From Straminergon stramineum (lineage: Eukaryota; Streptophyta; Bryopsida; Hypnales; Calliergonaceae), in contig OY987266.1 in the NCBI GenBank assembly GCA_963920665.1, forward strand, positions 14,265,001 through 14,329,000: a DNA stretch of 64,000 nucleotides, read 5' to 3'. Below the pieces are notes generated by a model. It made no database searches. It was given only the letters and a program-made list of their open reading frames with translations, and was not told the DNA's origin. Both the position numbers and the translations under genes were made by a program. Of the stretch, positions 23,555 to 38,600 are shown in pieces; within the stretch, counting starts at the first letter, position 1, and every line of letters begins with the position of its first letter.

Positions 23555-26376
23555 AGTTATATGCAGTCGGTACTTGTTGCATGGGATTTGAGGGGGCAGC
23601 TTCAGGTGTCCCTAGTCCTTAGCTTACCTATTGCACCCTTTCCTTCAGCGCACAGGCAGGATGGCAGAGCCTCACATGATGACAGATTTATAATATACAG
23701 AAGCTTACATTGATCCCACGCAGCAATCAGTCATAGACTCATAGGAATTGGCAGACGGAGCCATTTGATTGGCTTACGAAATTTTATTTTATTTTTTTCT
23801 TGGAACTTTGAGAGTCATTGATTGGTTTAATAAATATTGAAAATTTTTATTTTTTATTTTTTATTTTGAAACAAATGTAACGGAATTTCATTGCAAAGGG
23901 CTGAAAATTCAAGGCCGACAACCATAAGTGGCCTGGCAAGGAAACAAAGCAAACAAGCAAGACCTAAACATTGATTTCTTTAAAAAAATAATTGGAAACT
24001 AGGAGTTTATTGGGCAAAAATGAACCTAAGAAGTTTTCTTGGAATTTTGAGAAACACGGAAGTTAATTGTTAAGTGAAACTCATTTTGTAGAAGGGGTGT
24101 TAGAGGAAGGTTTATCCCTATAAGACCATAAGGTCACCAGGTGGCTTCTACAACACTGTATTTTGTACCCTTGGTCCTTTAGGGTTTAACTAAGAATAGT
24201 ACAGAAGAAACACAACAACAAACTCCATCAAACCAAGTTTGGGTGCTTCAAGGAGTTTTGACTTGTGCTTTTCTCAAACTTCAGATTCTAGTCCCTCATT
24301 GCACACACTTTGTAATTAACTTTATTTAGTGGAAAACTTCAAGTGGAAAATGAAGTCCCAACAACCTACTTGGCTCTAAATTGCACTCTAGTTTTGCTGG
24401 AAGGGTGTTGTTTGACACCTTGAATTTTTTTTCCATTAAAAAGTCTACATAAAACATTCTCCCTACTTTGTGGTTGGTCAATTTCGGATTTCACTTCCTT
24501 TACACAAACATTAGATTTTAGAGTTCATACATGAATTCAAAATCTTTAAATTCGATCATTTGGTTGTAAAGAATAAGTTATAGCCACATGGTCAAATAAA
24601 CTACTTCGCTAACCAATATTTTTCAATCAAATTTGAAAACTTAACCCTAAATCCTTCTAAAGTTACTTAAAGATTGAATATTTGTAATTTTTCACAAGAA
24701 TGATTTTCTTGAAGTCCAAATTATTGAAGTTCTAATTATAGGTGATTTTAAAAGATTTTTATTTTGCATAATTATTTAAAGTCACTTCTTGAAGCTTATC
24801 TTTTAGAAATCCTTGGAGCCATCAAATAAACTTTTATCCCTTGAATTATAGAATATTTGAAAAGAAACTTTTTGGAAATCTATATAGTGCAAATGAAAAA
24901 GAATGAATTCAAGAATTTGCAAACATTTAGATGGTTGAAAAAAATAATATATTGTATACTTGGAAAATGTTTGTGTGAATTCGTTGTTTGAAATTTGAAT
25001 GTTTGGTAAGTAAATACCTAAAAGAAGCAAACTTGAGGTTGAAAGTTTAAGCATTGTACAATACTAAGTAACAATGTAACAAACACACATGTTTTGGATT
25101 CCAACAATGAATGTAAAGAGTACAAAATTGAAGTTGTTTACAATTGTTCAAAATTTCATGAAATTAAGAACCATAAAGTAAAATGAAAAACTTTAAGAAT
25201 CTATCTTCAATTGGAGACATTGCAAACTATAAAAAGTGCAACAATTTGACATTTTATAACCGGTTTTCTATTATTTAGTACTACCACCTTAGATATGAAC
25301 AACAAAACTTATTCTATCATTGGGAGTGAAAATATATACTTTAGAGACTCCTTCCCATGTACATAGAATTGCAATAACAAGGTAGACCAACCCATATCCA
25401 TCCGCAAGATAATTTTGTCATCCTACTTTTGACCCCAATTCCATTCAAAAAATCATCTAGATCCATTCATTTTATGACAAAATCACTACATTAATGCCAA
25501 TAAGGGTTAACACTTCAATCCTTAAATGGTGAACACTTAAGAACCATTGGATACATGGGAGAGCAATTATGGGTTGTTTATAGGACATTTATGACTCCAT
25601 TCTATGAGCTCTTCTATTATTTCAGGATAGATTACTTCAAAAATTCATATAAATTTCAATTTTAGTTGGAAAATTATAATTGCACTTGGGTTTGATTCAT
25701 GAAACAAGCATGCATCCCTGAAAAACATATACCCCTTTTGGAGTTGGACCAATATATTTCAATAATTGCATAGTAATAAACTTGTGTACCTTAACCCTAC
25801 AACATTGTTGCAAACACTAAGTGTCTAATCAATGGATGACTTCAATTGGCACTATAGGATGGAAAAAAATGTTTTTTCATCCAATTTATTTATTTGGAAG
25901 GTATTTGAGTACATTTTCATTGAATACTATTGCAAAGTCCCAACTTTTCTCAAGAAGAAGATGCTCAATCCACAAATCACCCAAGCTTGTAGTGTATTTT
26001 TGCCATTTCTTGCTATTTTCTCTTGATGTGAATTTCATCCATAAAAATGGTGCTTTTTGAATTTGAGCCAACTAATGTAATCAAGCTTATCAAGTGCAGT
26101 TTATAGTCCAATTGAAAATTTTGAAAAATTCATGAATTTCAATATTTATAGCAATATGAACTTTGGGCCTGTAACCATAGTTTGTTGATTTTCTAATTTT
26201 AGAATGATAAGGTAACCTTTGTTTATACAATGATGTTATACACTATAATATATATCTATGATGAAAATTTATTGTTTTTTGGAGTATATTTTGGATTTGA
26301 TATGAATTTTCTTTATTGAAAAAAAACATAATAATTTCAAACTTTCCCCCTAAAAATTGAAATTTTTTATAACTTG
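23555..26376. other. Gene-free AT-rich desert
   Basis: Short ORFs only. No domain or splice-consistent exon chain could be read on either strand. Long A/T tracts and simple low-complexity stretches dominate (for example 23780-23870). Confidence 0.4.
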
Positions 26377-26567
26377 TACATTGAATAGCGGTATTAAGGG
26401 GACCAAAAAATTAAAAGATTGGTTGTGGAAAACTGTAGATGTTTGAAACATGACGTACATCCTTAGGACACTTCAATAACTACTAATGTACAATAAAGGT
26501 AGATATTTATATAGTGTGAAATGTCAATTGATTAGTATGAGTCCCCTTAATACCCCTATTTAGTGTA
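26377..26567. mobile_element. MITE related to the TACACAAAATAGTG family
   Basis: Left TACATTGAATAGCGGTATTA; complement of the right end TACACTAAATAGGGGTATTA, both continuing AGGGGAC. The right sub-terminal part TAGTGTGAAATGTCAATTGA resembles the 23301 and 41539 copies, but the terminal repeat has diverged or been exchanged. About 190 bases, no ORF. Confidence 0.6.
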
Positions 26568-27119
26568 GTAGATGGACATATAACTTCGTTTTTGAAAAAT
26601 AAAATTTGAAAGTTTTCATTCATATCTAGTTGCAAAATGGCAGCAAACATAGTGATGATAGTTGAGGCTTGAAATTTGTGGTCATGGGTCAGTCCTTACA
26701 GGGTTAGCCATCCAGCCATCTTCAGTGGTCTACATTCAATTGAGTTCAAATTCAGGGCACTTGGGAAGCAACTGAAGAAGACAGGGATGTTCAAATGGTC
26801 CTCAACTAAAAGCATTGAAGGTACGATCACAGATTCATTGGATGTCACTCTTATGCAAGAGCCTGCAGCCATTGGATAGGTACGACAGTCCCAGTGAATG
26901 AAACATTTCAATGTACAATAATTACACCTAAAATTGCACAAATAAGTAATTCAGCATGGTTCCCATTATTATATTGGGAAAAATTTCGCGGGATCTTGTA
27001 GGTAATCAAAAAGCAATTCTAGTGAGAGCTTTGTTCGCATGGGGAGGGGGGTTGTTTCTCCACTCGTTCCTGATGGGGATTGGTCCATGGTTTTCCATGG
27101 AAGTGTCATGTCAGTCCTT

Positions 27120-27310
27120 GTTGCTGTCCTTGAAGGCCGTATGTTTCAAAGAAAAGAAGGGATTCTATATTCTCTTCGAATGCATTTTTTGGACATCATA
27201 TGAATAAACTATGAATTTTTAAAGTGTTGAAAATAGGTGTTTCTAAAACCAACCATTATGAATGGTGGGAGTACATTTTAGGCATGAATCTAGATTGGTT
27301 AGTTTTAGAA
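27120..27310. repeat. Dispersed repeat, ATGAATAAACTATGAATTT family, copy 1
   Basis: The core words ATATGAATAAACTATGAATT, AAAGTGTTGAAAATAGGTGT and, further on, AGGCATGAATCTAGATTGG recur in diverged form at 47095-47230, 55275-55425 and 62595-62780. Boundaries are approximate and no terminal repeat was identified. Confidence 0.55.
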
Positions 27311-29129
27311 AGTGGTCAAAATTAGATGTGGTTACCTTAATTACTTCAATTCATTTGTGCATGAAGCTAATATCATTTAACTTGTAAATGTCGAAGGCCT
27401 TTTTTGAGTTTCTTGGAATTTGAACTATCTTGAACAAAAAGCCAACGTTTTGCTAAGTTTTATCAATTTTTTAAAATTGTAACTATACAAATTCAATCTA
27501 GACATACCAAAGATCACATGGGAAAAGAAAATACACCAATGTCAATTATGGATTGAAAAATTCTAAAGTTTTCATCATGTGGGTGTTAAAACTCTGGAAG
27601 TGATTTGAAGTCTTTCAATCTTCTTTTCACAAATCAAATCTAAAAAGTTGGTCACCAAAAAAAGATGAGGTTCAAGGGCATAACATCTATAACCCCAATT
27701 AGTTTACGGCTTCTCAAAATCTACCCTATTGTCAATTTTTTTAACAAACTTCTCTTGTGATTTTTTCTCCAAGATCTAGTGTATTTGATGCTCATTTCAA
27801 AGAGCCCTTAAAACTAGAAAACCAAAATTGGCAATGGACCCCCTTGTACAAAAACATGAATAGAAAAATCATGATCATTCAATTTCAAAATCAGATTTTT
27901 GATGCTAAAAATGGACTTCAAAAGAATTTTTCAAAAATAAAAACTAATATAAATAGAAACTTGGTTAGTTTTTATTTAACTTCAAATTATTCTTTACACC
28001 AAAATTTGGTGCCTCGGACATTTGGGGGTTAACTACAAAAGGATGGGTGTATCAAGACCATGTACAAAAGCTTCAATTCTTTGGCATCCTCCATTTTGTC
28101 ACTACATATGAATGACTAGCTTTAATTTTGAATTTAAAAAATCTCATGTCTCTTAACTCATATAATTATTTTTCCAGATTTTATTGTAATGGTTTGAATT
28201 GATGGTGAATTTTTAATGTAAAATTGAAGAAAATACTCACTTATTAAAAATATGAAAATATCACCAAAGGTGTATATTATAGTGTAGAACATCATAGTGT
28301 AAAAATTCTATATTGAGATATGTAATTATTGGCTATCAACTCCAATTGCAATGAAATATATATTTAGGATATTTTCCAAGTTGTCATTGCAAGGTGGAAA
28401 CTAGATTTTGGAAGCTTTTGTTAAAGAAATTTTTTTATTTTTGCTTGAAAAAATATTTAATTTGAATATCAAAATCTAGTTTTACAACAAAAAGATACGG
28501 TCTAATATACACCAACTAAACACAAGAATATCAATTGTCAAATTTGTCACCCTATATTAGAAAAATAAAACAATTATGAGTAGAAATTAACTCAATCATG
28601 TGAATATAATATTAACAAAGTTGGAGACAATGAATTGTTGCAAATGAAAAATATCCTTTCTCTGTTTGGCAAAATTGATTTTATTTTTCATAACAACATT
28701 ATTGGTCCTTGCCAACATTGTAGGGATTAATTGGCAAGGAAGATCCCTTGTGACCAATAAGTGCTTGTAGACACCAAAAATCTATAGAAAAGGAAAATTT
28801 AATTAGATAGCTAGAGATATCCAATTATATTATCTTGCCTAATTTTGTCACACAAGAGATTTTTGAGTTGTTCACAATAACCTAAGTTGTCATCATGGGG
28901 AATATCTTGAACTTTAGACACAATAAGTCTTACATCATGGTTGTAAGTAATGGAGTCTATATAGTTGGGTATTTATAAGTATTTTGCTAAGCAAGATATA
29001 GACTTTCATAGAAATTGTATTCCATTTAATAATTTTCAATCAAATTCTCTTGTAGAATTGAACTTCAATAAAATTTGAATTACAAAGGGAGTTTATTTGA
29101 CTCTAGATGTTGCTTGCTTACAATTTAAA

Positions 29130-29640
29130 ATGACAAAAATATGCATATTTACTTAAACATTGAAAGGACACAACCCTATAACAAAGGGAGTCATCTAAAC
29201 TATATTAGATTCTTGGATGAATAAGTGCATTCTTTGTTTCTCCAATTTCTTTAAAAGAAATGCATTGTACACTTTAGTCCTCAACATCCTTTTTAGATCA
29301 ACAACTTTGAAGAGAACAACAAATTAAGTTTTTGTAATAGTCTCTATGTAAAAAAATCTCTATGTAAAAAAGTATTTCAAATCTACTAAACTTTGTGTTT
29401 ATCAATATATTATTACAAGGTTAGGTTTTGATACAAGATGTCAATAAATACTTGTATTAATTGGTTAAACTAAAAGGACTCGACCCTATCAATATCACCA
29501 AAGTATTTATTAAATAATCATAAAGATTTTGAATGACAATTTGCATTCTTTGTTTCTACAGTTTCCCCAAAAGTCATTTCTCAAATACTTTTAGTCTTCA
29601 ACACCTTTTTTAGATTAATGGGTTGGAAATCCTTGTTGGT
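29130..29640. repeat. Degenerate direct duplication, ~320 bp spacing
   Basis: GCATTCTTTGTTTCT followed by CTTTTAGTC/CTTTAGTCCTCAACA and TTTTTAGAT(C/T)AA occurs at about 29226-29300 and again at about 29543-29615. A preceding word, GGAC(A/T)C(A/G)ACCCTAT, is also shared. It looks like an old tandem duplication. Confidence 0.45.
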
Positions 29641-31430
29641 AATCCAAAGTTGACTAGCAATAGGGTACAATGGTAATTAATCATAAATACAATAGTATTC
29701 AATAACAATGAAAGTTTACTATACTCAATAACAAAAAAACAAAATATTATGTTGTTTTCAAATGTTGAAAGTTCAATCAACAAGTCAAGCCCAAAGGAGA
29801 AATTGACATTGAGAATTTAACCAAAAGAAAAAAGATATATGTGAGAAAATTGGTACCACACTCTTAAGAAAGTGTTGGACCATGCATGCTCCACAAAGGA
29901 TGAACAAAGATTGTGAAATCATAGGCCTTTGCAAATTACATTGTCTTTGAATTCAATGTATTTAGATGACAATTGTTGAAGTGTAGAATTATTGAAGAAT
30001 ATTATGGAAGAAAATTTAGAATAAATATAGAGATATTTGCATTATATTTAGTGAGTCTATCAAGTACTTTGTGAGTTTTATGCAAAGTTTTATACCAGTT
30101 ATAGTTTTTGAATATAAATTTGTGAAGGGTTGGGTGTAGGGTTTTGAATCTTGTGTCCACCTTGTTCTACGTTTGCACTAATTAATGGATATCTCTATTA
30201 TTGAACCCGGCTATTAAGGTCAGTAAAAATAATTCTAAAAAAGATATTGGAATTTTAAGATTTTATTTTCAGATGATTACTTTGTGTATTGAGAAAACAT
30301 GGATTTCAAAGAAATATTCCTATTTTAGCATGTGTTGAATTTTATTTACCATTTTAAATGAAATATTTGATGTAAAATGAAATGCCAATCCTAATAGCGA
30401 AGTGCGATAGTCTCCAAAATTGTAAATGAGAAAGGACATATTTTAAAACATATTTTTGATGTTTTTAGCAATACTTTTCTCAAAAGCAATACTCCTTTGC
30501 TCCCAAATAATTCCATGGTTTAAGAACACTAGTTAAAATAAGCCTTAGATATTGTCCCCCCAAAATGGGTATCGTGTGCTTATAGTATGTGTATAGTACT
30601 ATACTAAGAAAAATTTATTTGCATATTCTTTTTTTTAGTGCAATGCTGAATTGAACTTATTTTAACAAATGTTTTTCAATCCATAGAATTATTATGGAGT
30701 AGAGGAGTACAAATTTTATGAGAGAATGATAGGCAATATATTCCCCCATTTTTAGTGGATGAAATTGCCGATTTGCTATGTATTCTAAGGATAGTGCTAC
30801 TCTTTTGGGGATGAATGTGCATTCTTTGGGATGAATACTTCAATTTCATTCATATTTTTCATGTTCATCCATTTATATATACATGTAGAACCTCCCTTAG
30901 TGCGTGGTGTTGAGACTATGTACTAAGAGAGGTTTATGCATTTAGAGAAGCCATAGGGCCACTTGTCATTTCATCTTGAACCATGCGCCACATGTCTTTT
31001 CATCTTGAATCATGAGCATGGGCCACCTAATGTCTACAAACTCTTTTAATGCATATTATGTTCCAAGGGAGGGTGCACTCAGATAAGTTCTACTTGTAGT
31101 AGAACCACCCATTGCCAAATACTGAAGCATTTTGTGCATGATCTAGAGTAGTGTAAGCAATGCAAATTTTTTGCCATGTAGAACAATAGAAATCATGGGC
31201 ATTGACAAATTTTCATAATTTTTTTCTTGAAATTCAAATTGTTATGAATTTTAGAAGCCAAAAGTTGTCCTGTGCCCATCCTCAACACATAGATTCTTCC
31301 ATCACTGCTCATCCAAAGACTAATTTGGCTCTTGAAAACAAAGCACATGTGTCATAAAAGTGATGGTTAGAAGATGGTTGGAAACCAAAAAACTAATGGT
31401 TGGATATCAGTCATCTCTCTGTTAAATTTC

Positions 31431-32689
31431 CCATTACCTATATATTGTCCATGGGGCCTGGCTGGTAATGGGTGGGTGGTTCCACCATAAGTTAGATGTA
31501 ATCAACTGCAACATTCCAAAGAAGATCGCTTTATGCACTGCCTCAATTAAATGAAAATGAATCCCTGTTTCAAGCAACGTGCCCTTGCTCAGGGCAAAGG
31601 AAGACGTTGCCAGGATGCTGTACCAACCGGGTTTGCCAACATTGATGGTGGAGTACGTATGATGCCCGATCATCTACCAGTCTGAAATCTGCGAATTCTC
31701 AGATCTACGAAACCGAGGCAGGAGCTTTCGTCCTTTGCTCATCGCCAGTCCCTCCACTTTGATTCACGTTTCGTGAGCACTCCACTGCTGCGACATCTTC
31801 TTCGTCGCGAATTTCCGGTACTTTTCCAGCCCGCGTCTTGCGCATGCACTGCGCCACTTCATGCTCTCTGTCTTCTTCCAACTGGAGTTGAAAAATTGGA
31901 TTTGGTCTAGTATCAAGGTGGCGAGCGTTGAATTTGTCCAAGTGGTCGTGTCCACTGTTCGTTTTCTGATTGATGAATTGCCGTTATGTTTGGAGAAGAG
32001 CTAGACGGAGGGTAGAGACCGACGACTGTGTGTTTATCGAAATTTCCTCGACGCTTGCTTGGCGTAATCTATAATTCTGACGCAGAGTATAGTTTTGTTT
32101 AAGCTTATTGCCAGATTTTTTTCGAGAACGTGAACGTGAGGTTGTTAGTGTGTTCTAAATGGTGCTCTAGATCTGTGAGCTCACGACGAGTTTTGGAAGT
32201 GCGAAGGTCGGTAGTGGAAATGTGATACTATCGAAGCTCGGATAGGTTCTAGAGGACATTTTTTCAGCTTCTTGATTGAACTAGGGTAGTGTATGTTTGA
32301 AGGCTCAGTTGTATGTGAGGTTAGTTTATTAAGGAAACGAGGCTAAGAGAGTACGATTTCAGGTTTGCCTGTGCATGATAGGTTTTGTGTTTCGACTTGA
32401 GGATAGGAGAAGTCTAGTGAAAAAGTTTATCTGATTTCTTGGATGTTCACAGTGAGCGATTTTTTGTTTGATTTCTTGTAAGCATCTCCTTGGCCATGGT
32501 TTAGTGATACCTCGGTTGTTACTTCTAGTCGAGTGCCTTACGAGTAGTAAATTATGAAACACTGGAGGGCTGTAACGTTCGATTGTAACGCTGTGATATC
32601 ATTGGTTTTTGCAGAGTATTACAAACGGAACTAGAGGAACAGAAAAGCTGCTGGCAATCTGTGAAGCGGATTTGAGAAACTAGTACAGG
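31431..32689. promoter_or_regulatory. Promoter, leader and probable 5' UTR intron of LACS gene
   Basis: Composition becomes less AT-rich from about 31.4 kb. CATCTACCAGTCTGA lies at about 31671 and AGATCTACGAAACC at about 31701; both words recur upstream of POR. An earlier word, AATGGGTGGGTGGTTCC near 31468, has a counterpart at 42830. A good 3' splice site (TTTTTGCAG) ends at 32614, 76 bases before the ATG, with no upstream coding frame, so a 5' UTR intron is likely; its donor was not assigned. Confidence 0.4.
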
Positions 32690-35600
32690 ATGACGAAAGT
32701 GGACAGATACATTTTTAAGGTGGAGAATGGTGAGGATGCCACCGAGGATGCTCCATCTAAGGGACCTGTCTACAGAAGCGTCTTCGCGAAAGATGGCTTT
32801 CCACCTCTTCCTGCAGGACTCGCTACCTGTTGGGACCTGTTCGAGTGTGTGTCTGCCTTTCTCACTTCAACTTCTTTTCTTACGAAAATTCTTGCCATTC
32901 CCATGTCTCTCTTGATTGTGCACGGAGTATCACTGCCTAGCTGTCTTTGCCCACGCTATTCTTCAAAATAAGTTTCACCCTTTCACGAACAAGCCTCACA
33001 CGTTCGTTCCTCCCTGCAATAGATGTTGACTTTAGGTAGTGCTTGAAGCCTGCAATTATTTCTTCGTCCTATGTTTTCTCAGAGTCAACATCTGCAATTC
33101 TTCCTCTGCTCGGAATTTCATCGAGTGAGCTTTTTTCAGTATTTTATATCTTTTGTGTTATAGTACGCTTCATTCACGATAACTTTAGAACTTGAGCTAT
33201 AACTGCCCTACCAGGTGCACTGTATGATCTTCGATTGTGGAATAATTGTAGTAGAAGCTGTTCAATGCGCATGACATGCTCAGTCGAGATATAGCCTCAC
33301 GTTGTATCTTTGCTTCGCAAATATGGAGATGCGCACGGAAGGGCTTGGTTTAGTTGCTCGTAGCCCTAGTGAAAAAGTTTGAATGTTAAACTAAGCACCT
33401 GAGAGAATTGAAGTGAAACCTTTGCGTTGGTACTTCATCTGGTTCAAGATAGGTTGACGGCATATGACAGCACACTAGGCAATGTCAGCATCATTCAATT
33501 GTTTTGTATGCTACAATGTTCTTGGTTTGTCCAAATCCTCTGTAAGATTGCTGACTTGGGGGATTCACGAAATTTGATATTGGACTTTTAATGAACATGT
33601 AATGTATGCAGTCGATCTGTTAAACGTGCTCCGGACAGCAAGATGCTTGGAGTTCGCGAGATCAAGGATGGAAAAGTAAGTATATGTTCTGAAGAGTATG
33701 ACCGTTATCTATTCTTGGATGATTTAAAAGCTTATTTTACTATTGATAATGTAAGACTCCTTTTGTCTTCTTTTTACAACTTTGGATAATCTCCCAAGTT
33801 GCGGTTCCAGACTGAAGCTCAAGTTCATAAGCTGACCTCGTTGATGATGTGTAATTACACAAGTATTAATGCGATTTCCTCATTGCAGGCAGGGAAGTAC
33901 TTGTGGCAAACCTACCAGCAAGTCTATGACAAAGTTATCTGCATTGGTGCGGCAATGCGTCACGTGGGAGTAAATCCTGTAAGTTCAACTACTATTGCAT
34001 TGTTGCACCCGAAGGAGTGTAGATCATTATTGCAATGAATTGATGGAATCGGATTTCAATTTATTTCCATCCTTCAACAATTTTTGATACCCTTTGTTGA
34101 CGGATAACTTTGAATGTGCTACGGAAATAAGTACAAAATATCTTTCCAAGAGTTTCTGAATGGATGTTTGTTGGATCCACTTGCGTGTGTGCAGAAGGGC
34201 CGATGTGGGATATATGGAACAAATTGTCCAGAATGGTTCACTATTATGGAGGTACATTAAATGCCCCGATATCTGTTACTTGCTGGTTCTGTGAATTGAG
34301 GCTTAATTTGAAGTCAAACATAATTTTTATTCATTTACCATCGACTTTTCCACCAAATACATTGCATTTTGAATGGACTGTGATTGCTGAAGGTTTTGTT
34401 CTGGTAAAGACTTTCTACGCTTGGAAGACATGAGGATTCTGGAGTTTCTCTAGCTAATTGTTGCTGGTGTTCTGGATATGTCGCAGGCCTGTAATGCGCA
34501 CAGTGTAGTTTGTGTTCCTCTTTACGATACTCTTGGTACGCCTTTATCTTGATACTACCCAACTTACGTGCATGTGCAGAGATTATTTTACTTTTCGTTT
34601 GCCGTATGACTTATTTGTTCTGCTAGACATTTATTCAGATCTTGATTTCAGACTCCGGGTTTTATGAATTTTAGTACCGACATGTGCGCCTCATTTGAGG
34701 TTAATTGTCTTGTTTATTACAAGGATATCTTTTTTGGTATTACAGGATTGACAGCAGTGGAATATATCTCAAATCATGCTGAGATTACAATTACTTTTGT
34801 GCAAGAGGCCAAACTTCCTTTGGTATGAACCAATTTCTGTGGAATATTTATCGCCCAATTCTTTAAAGTTGGCTGCGCTTCAATATTTATTCAGATTTTT
34901 ATATAATGTTGCATCACTTTGGAACCTTTTTGAACCAGCCTCTCAATAATTTTATTATGACTGCAGATGGTTCAGTCGCTCCCCAAATGTACTGCTTTTT
35001 TGAAAAGTACGATTCTTGCCTCTCAATCCGCCATTGAGTAGAAAATGAGTACATTGCAATCTTCCTGGTAGCCATTCTTTTGATTGTTGTTGTTCTCTAG
35101 TATTGCATCTCGGTACTTATACTGCCATATTCTCTGAGGCTAGATTTGTTTACCGTTTGGCTTTTGTGAACTTAGAGTTGAAAATAACAATTTTTATGAC
35201 ACAAGATTCCGAAACCAACAATTCAGAAATAGCATATATATATTTGTCCGTCTCCTACTTACAAATCTGAATGACGCAGCCGTGGTTAGTTTTGGAAACG
35301 TCACCGACGATCTGAAGTCGCAAGTTCAAGAAGCTGGAGCCTCGATCTACTCTTGGGATGAATTCCTGAATCTGGTGAGCTAAGTCTTATTCTGGACTAC
35401 TGAGTACAATAGAGTTTTGCACTTCAGTATGTTGAAATGCTTGAGTCATGAAGGCTTCTGTGAAAATGTCCAGTTGGTGTGTTAACTTTGTCGGCCATTA
35501 TGTCGTTAGGATGTCTGTATCATGCAACGGTCGTTTTGAGTTCGATGCAGAATGTGAAGCTAAGCAAATAAAATAATATCCTGGTTTATCCCACTTATAT

Positions 35601-38600
35601 ATTAGGCTATTCAAGTTATTCCTGTCCTATCCTTACCCAGCATGTGATTTTTTAATTCTTTGATAATCTCAAACATTCAGGTTGGGTTGAAATTGAGCAT
35701 CTCTTAAATGACCAAGGAGATAAGGTTTCAGTAAGTTTTGGATGGAGATTTCGGCCTTGGCTTTGACCAAGTTTCGTTGTTTCTTAGGGACGCAGTCATC
35801 CTGTTGACTTGGCACCACCAGAAAAAGAGGACCTGTCAACGATTATGTACACTAGTGGGACGACAGGAGAGCCGAAAGGCGTCATGTTGACTCATGAAAA
35901 CGTTTTGATCACTATTGCGGGTCTTGATCACTATCTGAAATCTCTTAACGAAGTGGTGAGCCTCTAGCTTTTTGACTATTTTCTTTCATGGCTATTTTTG
36001 TGTGGATTTAAAAATTAATAACTGCTGTTTAGATGCAACAGCTTGGATTTCTCTTCCTTCTCCTTGATCGGAACCTCATCCTAATGAGTTTGTAAGCGTA
36101 CGCTTGATGACAATAAAGATCTTGCTCTTCAGTTGTCCTTTTTATCTCAAGTACATTTAAAACTTCATGACGCTTGAACTTCGCATTCCGTCATGGCATT
36201 AGGGTGTTGACATTGGCCCGTGCGTGCAGGTGGACAGCAACGACGTTTACTTCTCATTCCTGCCTTTGGCCCATATCTTTGACAGAGTAGCTGAGGAGAT
36301 GTTTATTTTTATTGGCGGGTCAATCGGATTCTGGCAAGGGGTATGTTGACAAACATTGAGGACCTAAACGTACACTCCTGAAAAACTTTGTTAATGTTGA
36401 AGCTATTTTTAGAGACGTTCCATCCTACAAGCCTAGATTTCAGATGAGAGGATAGAGCATTTCTTACTAGGATATTCTGTGTTGATGCAGGATATCAAGA
36501 AGGTACCTGAGGACATTGCAGAACTGAAACCCACATTGTTCGTTGGTGTTCCCCGTGTCTTTGATAGACTCACTGCTGGTGAGCTTTCACTTCCATACAG
36601 GATTTCTATGTCCGACGTGCGTAAAAGAAGGGCTACTGCCGTGCGGATAAGCTTCCTTGTTCCATCTTCATAATTTTGTAAAAGGGAATATTAGGTTATG
36701 AATTAACTCATATCAGCAGAAATAATGTAACAATTTTTAGAATTCTAATGAAGGCGAGAATTTTGAGTAGAATCTATTTTTGACCTAGTAACCTGTTGAC
36801 TTGATCAATGGAGCGTAATCACCTGAGCAGTGTTCCATATGGATAGTCAGTGATTATAAGATCTTTTTTTCTTTTCATATTCCTTCAGTTGCAATACAGT
36901 AAAGTTTTATTTGAACGTGGAGTAAACGGAGATAACCAAGCTGTCATGGATATTTTGTCCGGGTTATTTTTTCAGGTATCCAAGCCAGGATTTCTGCCGC
37001 AGGTAGATTAAAGAGTTTGCTCTTCAATCTGGGTACCTTCATGTGAGTATGCCTGTTTCCGTTATGAGAATCATCACCTTGCAGTTCGTGGTTGGAATCG
37101 GCTCTCCTGGTTACACTTCCGTATCTGGACATTCAATGCCTTATTATCACTTTCAGTTATATTTAAGTATCACAATCAATTTGGATTAGTTTTCAGATCG
37201 TAATTGATGCAGGATTGTGAATTTATAGGAAGTTGATATGGATAAAACTTGGCTACAAACAAGACAAGGCATCACCGTTTTTTGATAAGCTTTTATTTAA
37301 CAAGGTTTGAGCGCTCTATCTTTGGATACGGTTCTTTTTGTGTGATTCGTTCTCTATCTTTTGTCTTCAAATTGTGTTGATATTTGGGCGAATACAGGGG
37401 TAGTCACGGTTGGCTTCCTCTAGTATATTTGAATTTTATTGATTGATCTCGGATTTTTAGGTGAGAATGGGCCTCGGCGGACGAGTGAGGCTTGTTATAT
37501 CTGGAGCTGCCCCACTGTCTGGGCATGTAGAGGAGTTTTTACGGGTCATTATGTGTGCCCCTGTCTTGCAAGGATATGGTAAGCACACGTTATACCTACT
37601 TCTATGATCACATCTTTACTCGGCTCATTGATCTCTTCTTTATTGATTTGTTGTGTTGTTTATTATCTCTGTGTTTTCGAGCGTTATATGTTCACTGCAA
37701 GTTTTGAGTTTCTGCATGATGTGAGTTCCTCAGGTTTGACCGAGACATGTGCTGCCAGCTTTATCCAAGTTCCGGACGTCATCTCCATGAATGGAACTGT
37801 GGGTCCTCCGCTATGTAATATTGAAGCGAGGCTAGAATCTGTCCCAGAATTGGGTTATGAGGCCTCCGAGCAGAACAATGCAAAACCACGAGGAGAAATT
37901 TGCATTCGTGGAAGTCCAGTATTTTCCGGATATTACAAACGCCCAGAGCTCACGGAGGAAGTTCTTGTTAATGGTTGGTTTCATACAGGTAGGTCTTATA
38001 TGCTTTTAACCCATTTTTACCAACTTGATGTTCCGTCTTCTGATATTCGCTCTTTTCAAAGATTGTGCCAAGGGGGTGTATTTGTCTGTCCTGAACCATC
38101 ACAGTTATTTCACTGTTCTTTCTCGGATAGTAATGTAAATCAGTTTCTAATTCTTCTCAGTTCAATCAATCCCGGTCTTATGTTCACCATAGTAGTAAAC
38201 TCTATATCAAAAATGCTATTACGGCTAGCAATCCACGCTAACACCGTCTTTAAGTATTAAAAGGGATTTGCTTTTCTTGCAGCGAGATAGTGTTGGTAGA
38301 GATGTAGAGTCTGCTAATCTAAACAGTTTATTTGTGAAACGTATCAGGTGATATTGGAGAGTGGCAAGCAGATGGTGCAATGAAGATTATTGATCGTAAG
38401 AAGAACATTTTTAAGCTTTCTCAAGGAGAATATGTTGCAGTTGAAAATCTCGAAAACGTGTACAACGAGACTGCTGCTGTTGATGCGGTTAGTGCATCAC
38501 CTCTGATTCTTTTGAACGCAATCTAGACTTCTTAAATTGTTTTCAGTTTGCCTGTATTATCTGTTACACTATTGAGCATATTCGATCAAATGGAGTAGCT

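Larger units (their letters stand above)
26568..31430. other. Gene-free desert with partial repeats
   Basis: No gene recognised. Between 26.65 and 27.2 kb composition is less AT-rich and two ORFs of 67 and 83 codons occur, without domain similarity. A dispersed repeat lies at 27120-27310 and a duplicated stretch at 29130-29640, both reported separately. A short inverted repeat TTATTGGTC...GACCAATAA lies at about 28699-28760. Confidence 0.4.

Noticed and set aside
32900..32975. Longer first exon of LACS (open to 32971)
   Set aside because: The frame after 32844 does not resemble LACS; a GTGTGT donor at 32845 joins in frame to the conserved exon at 33612.
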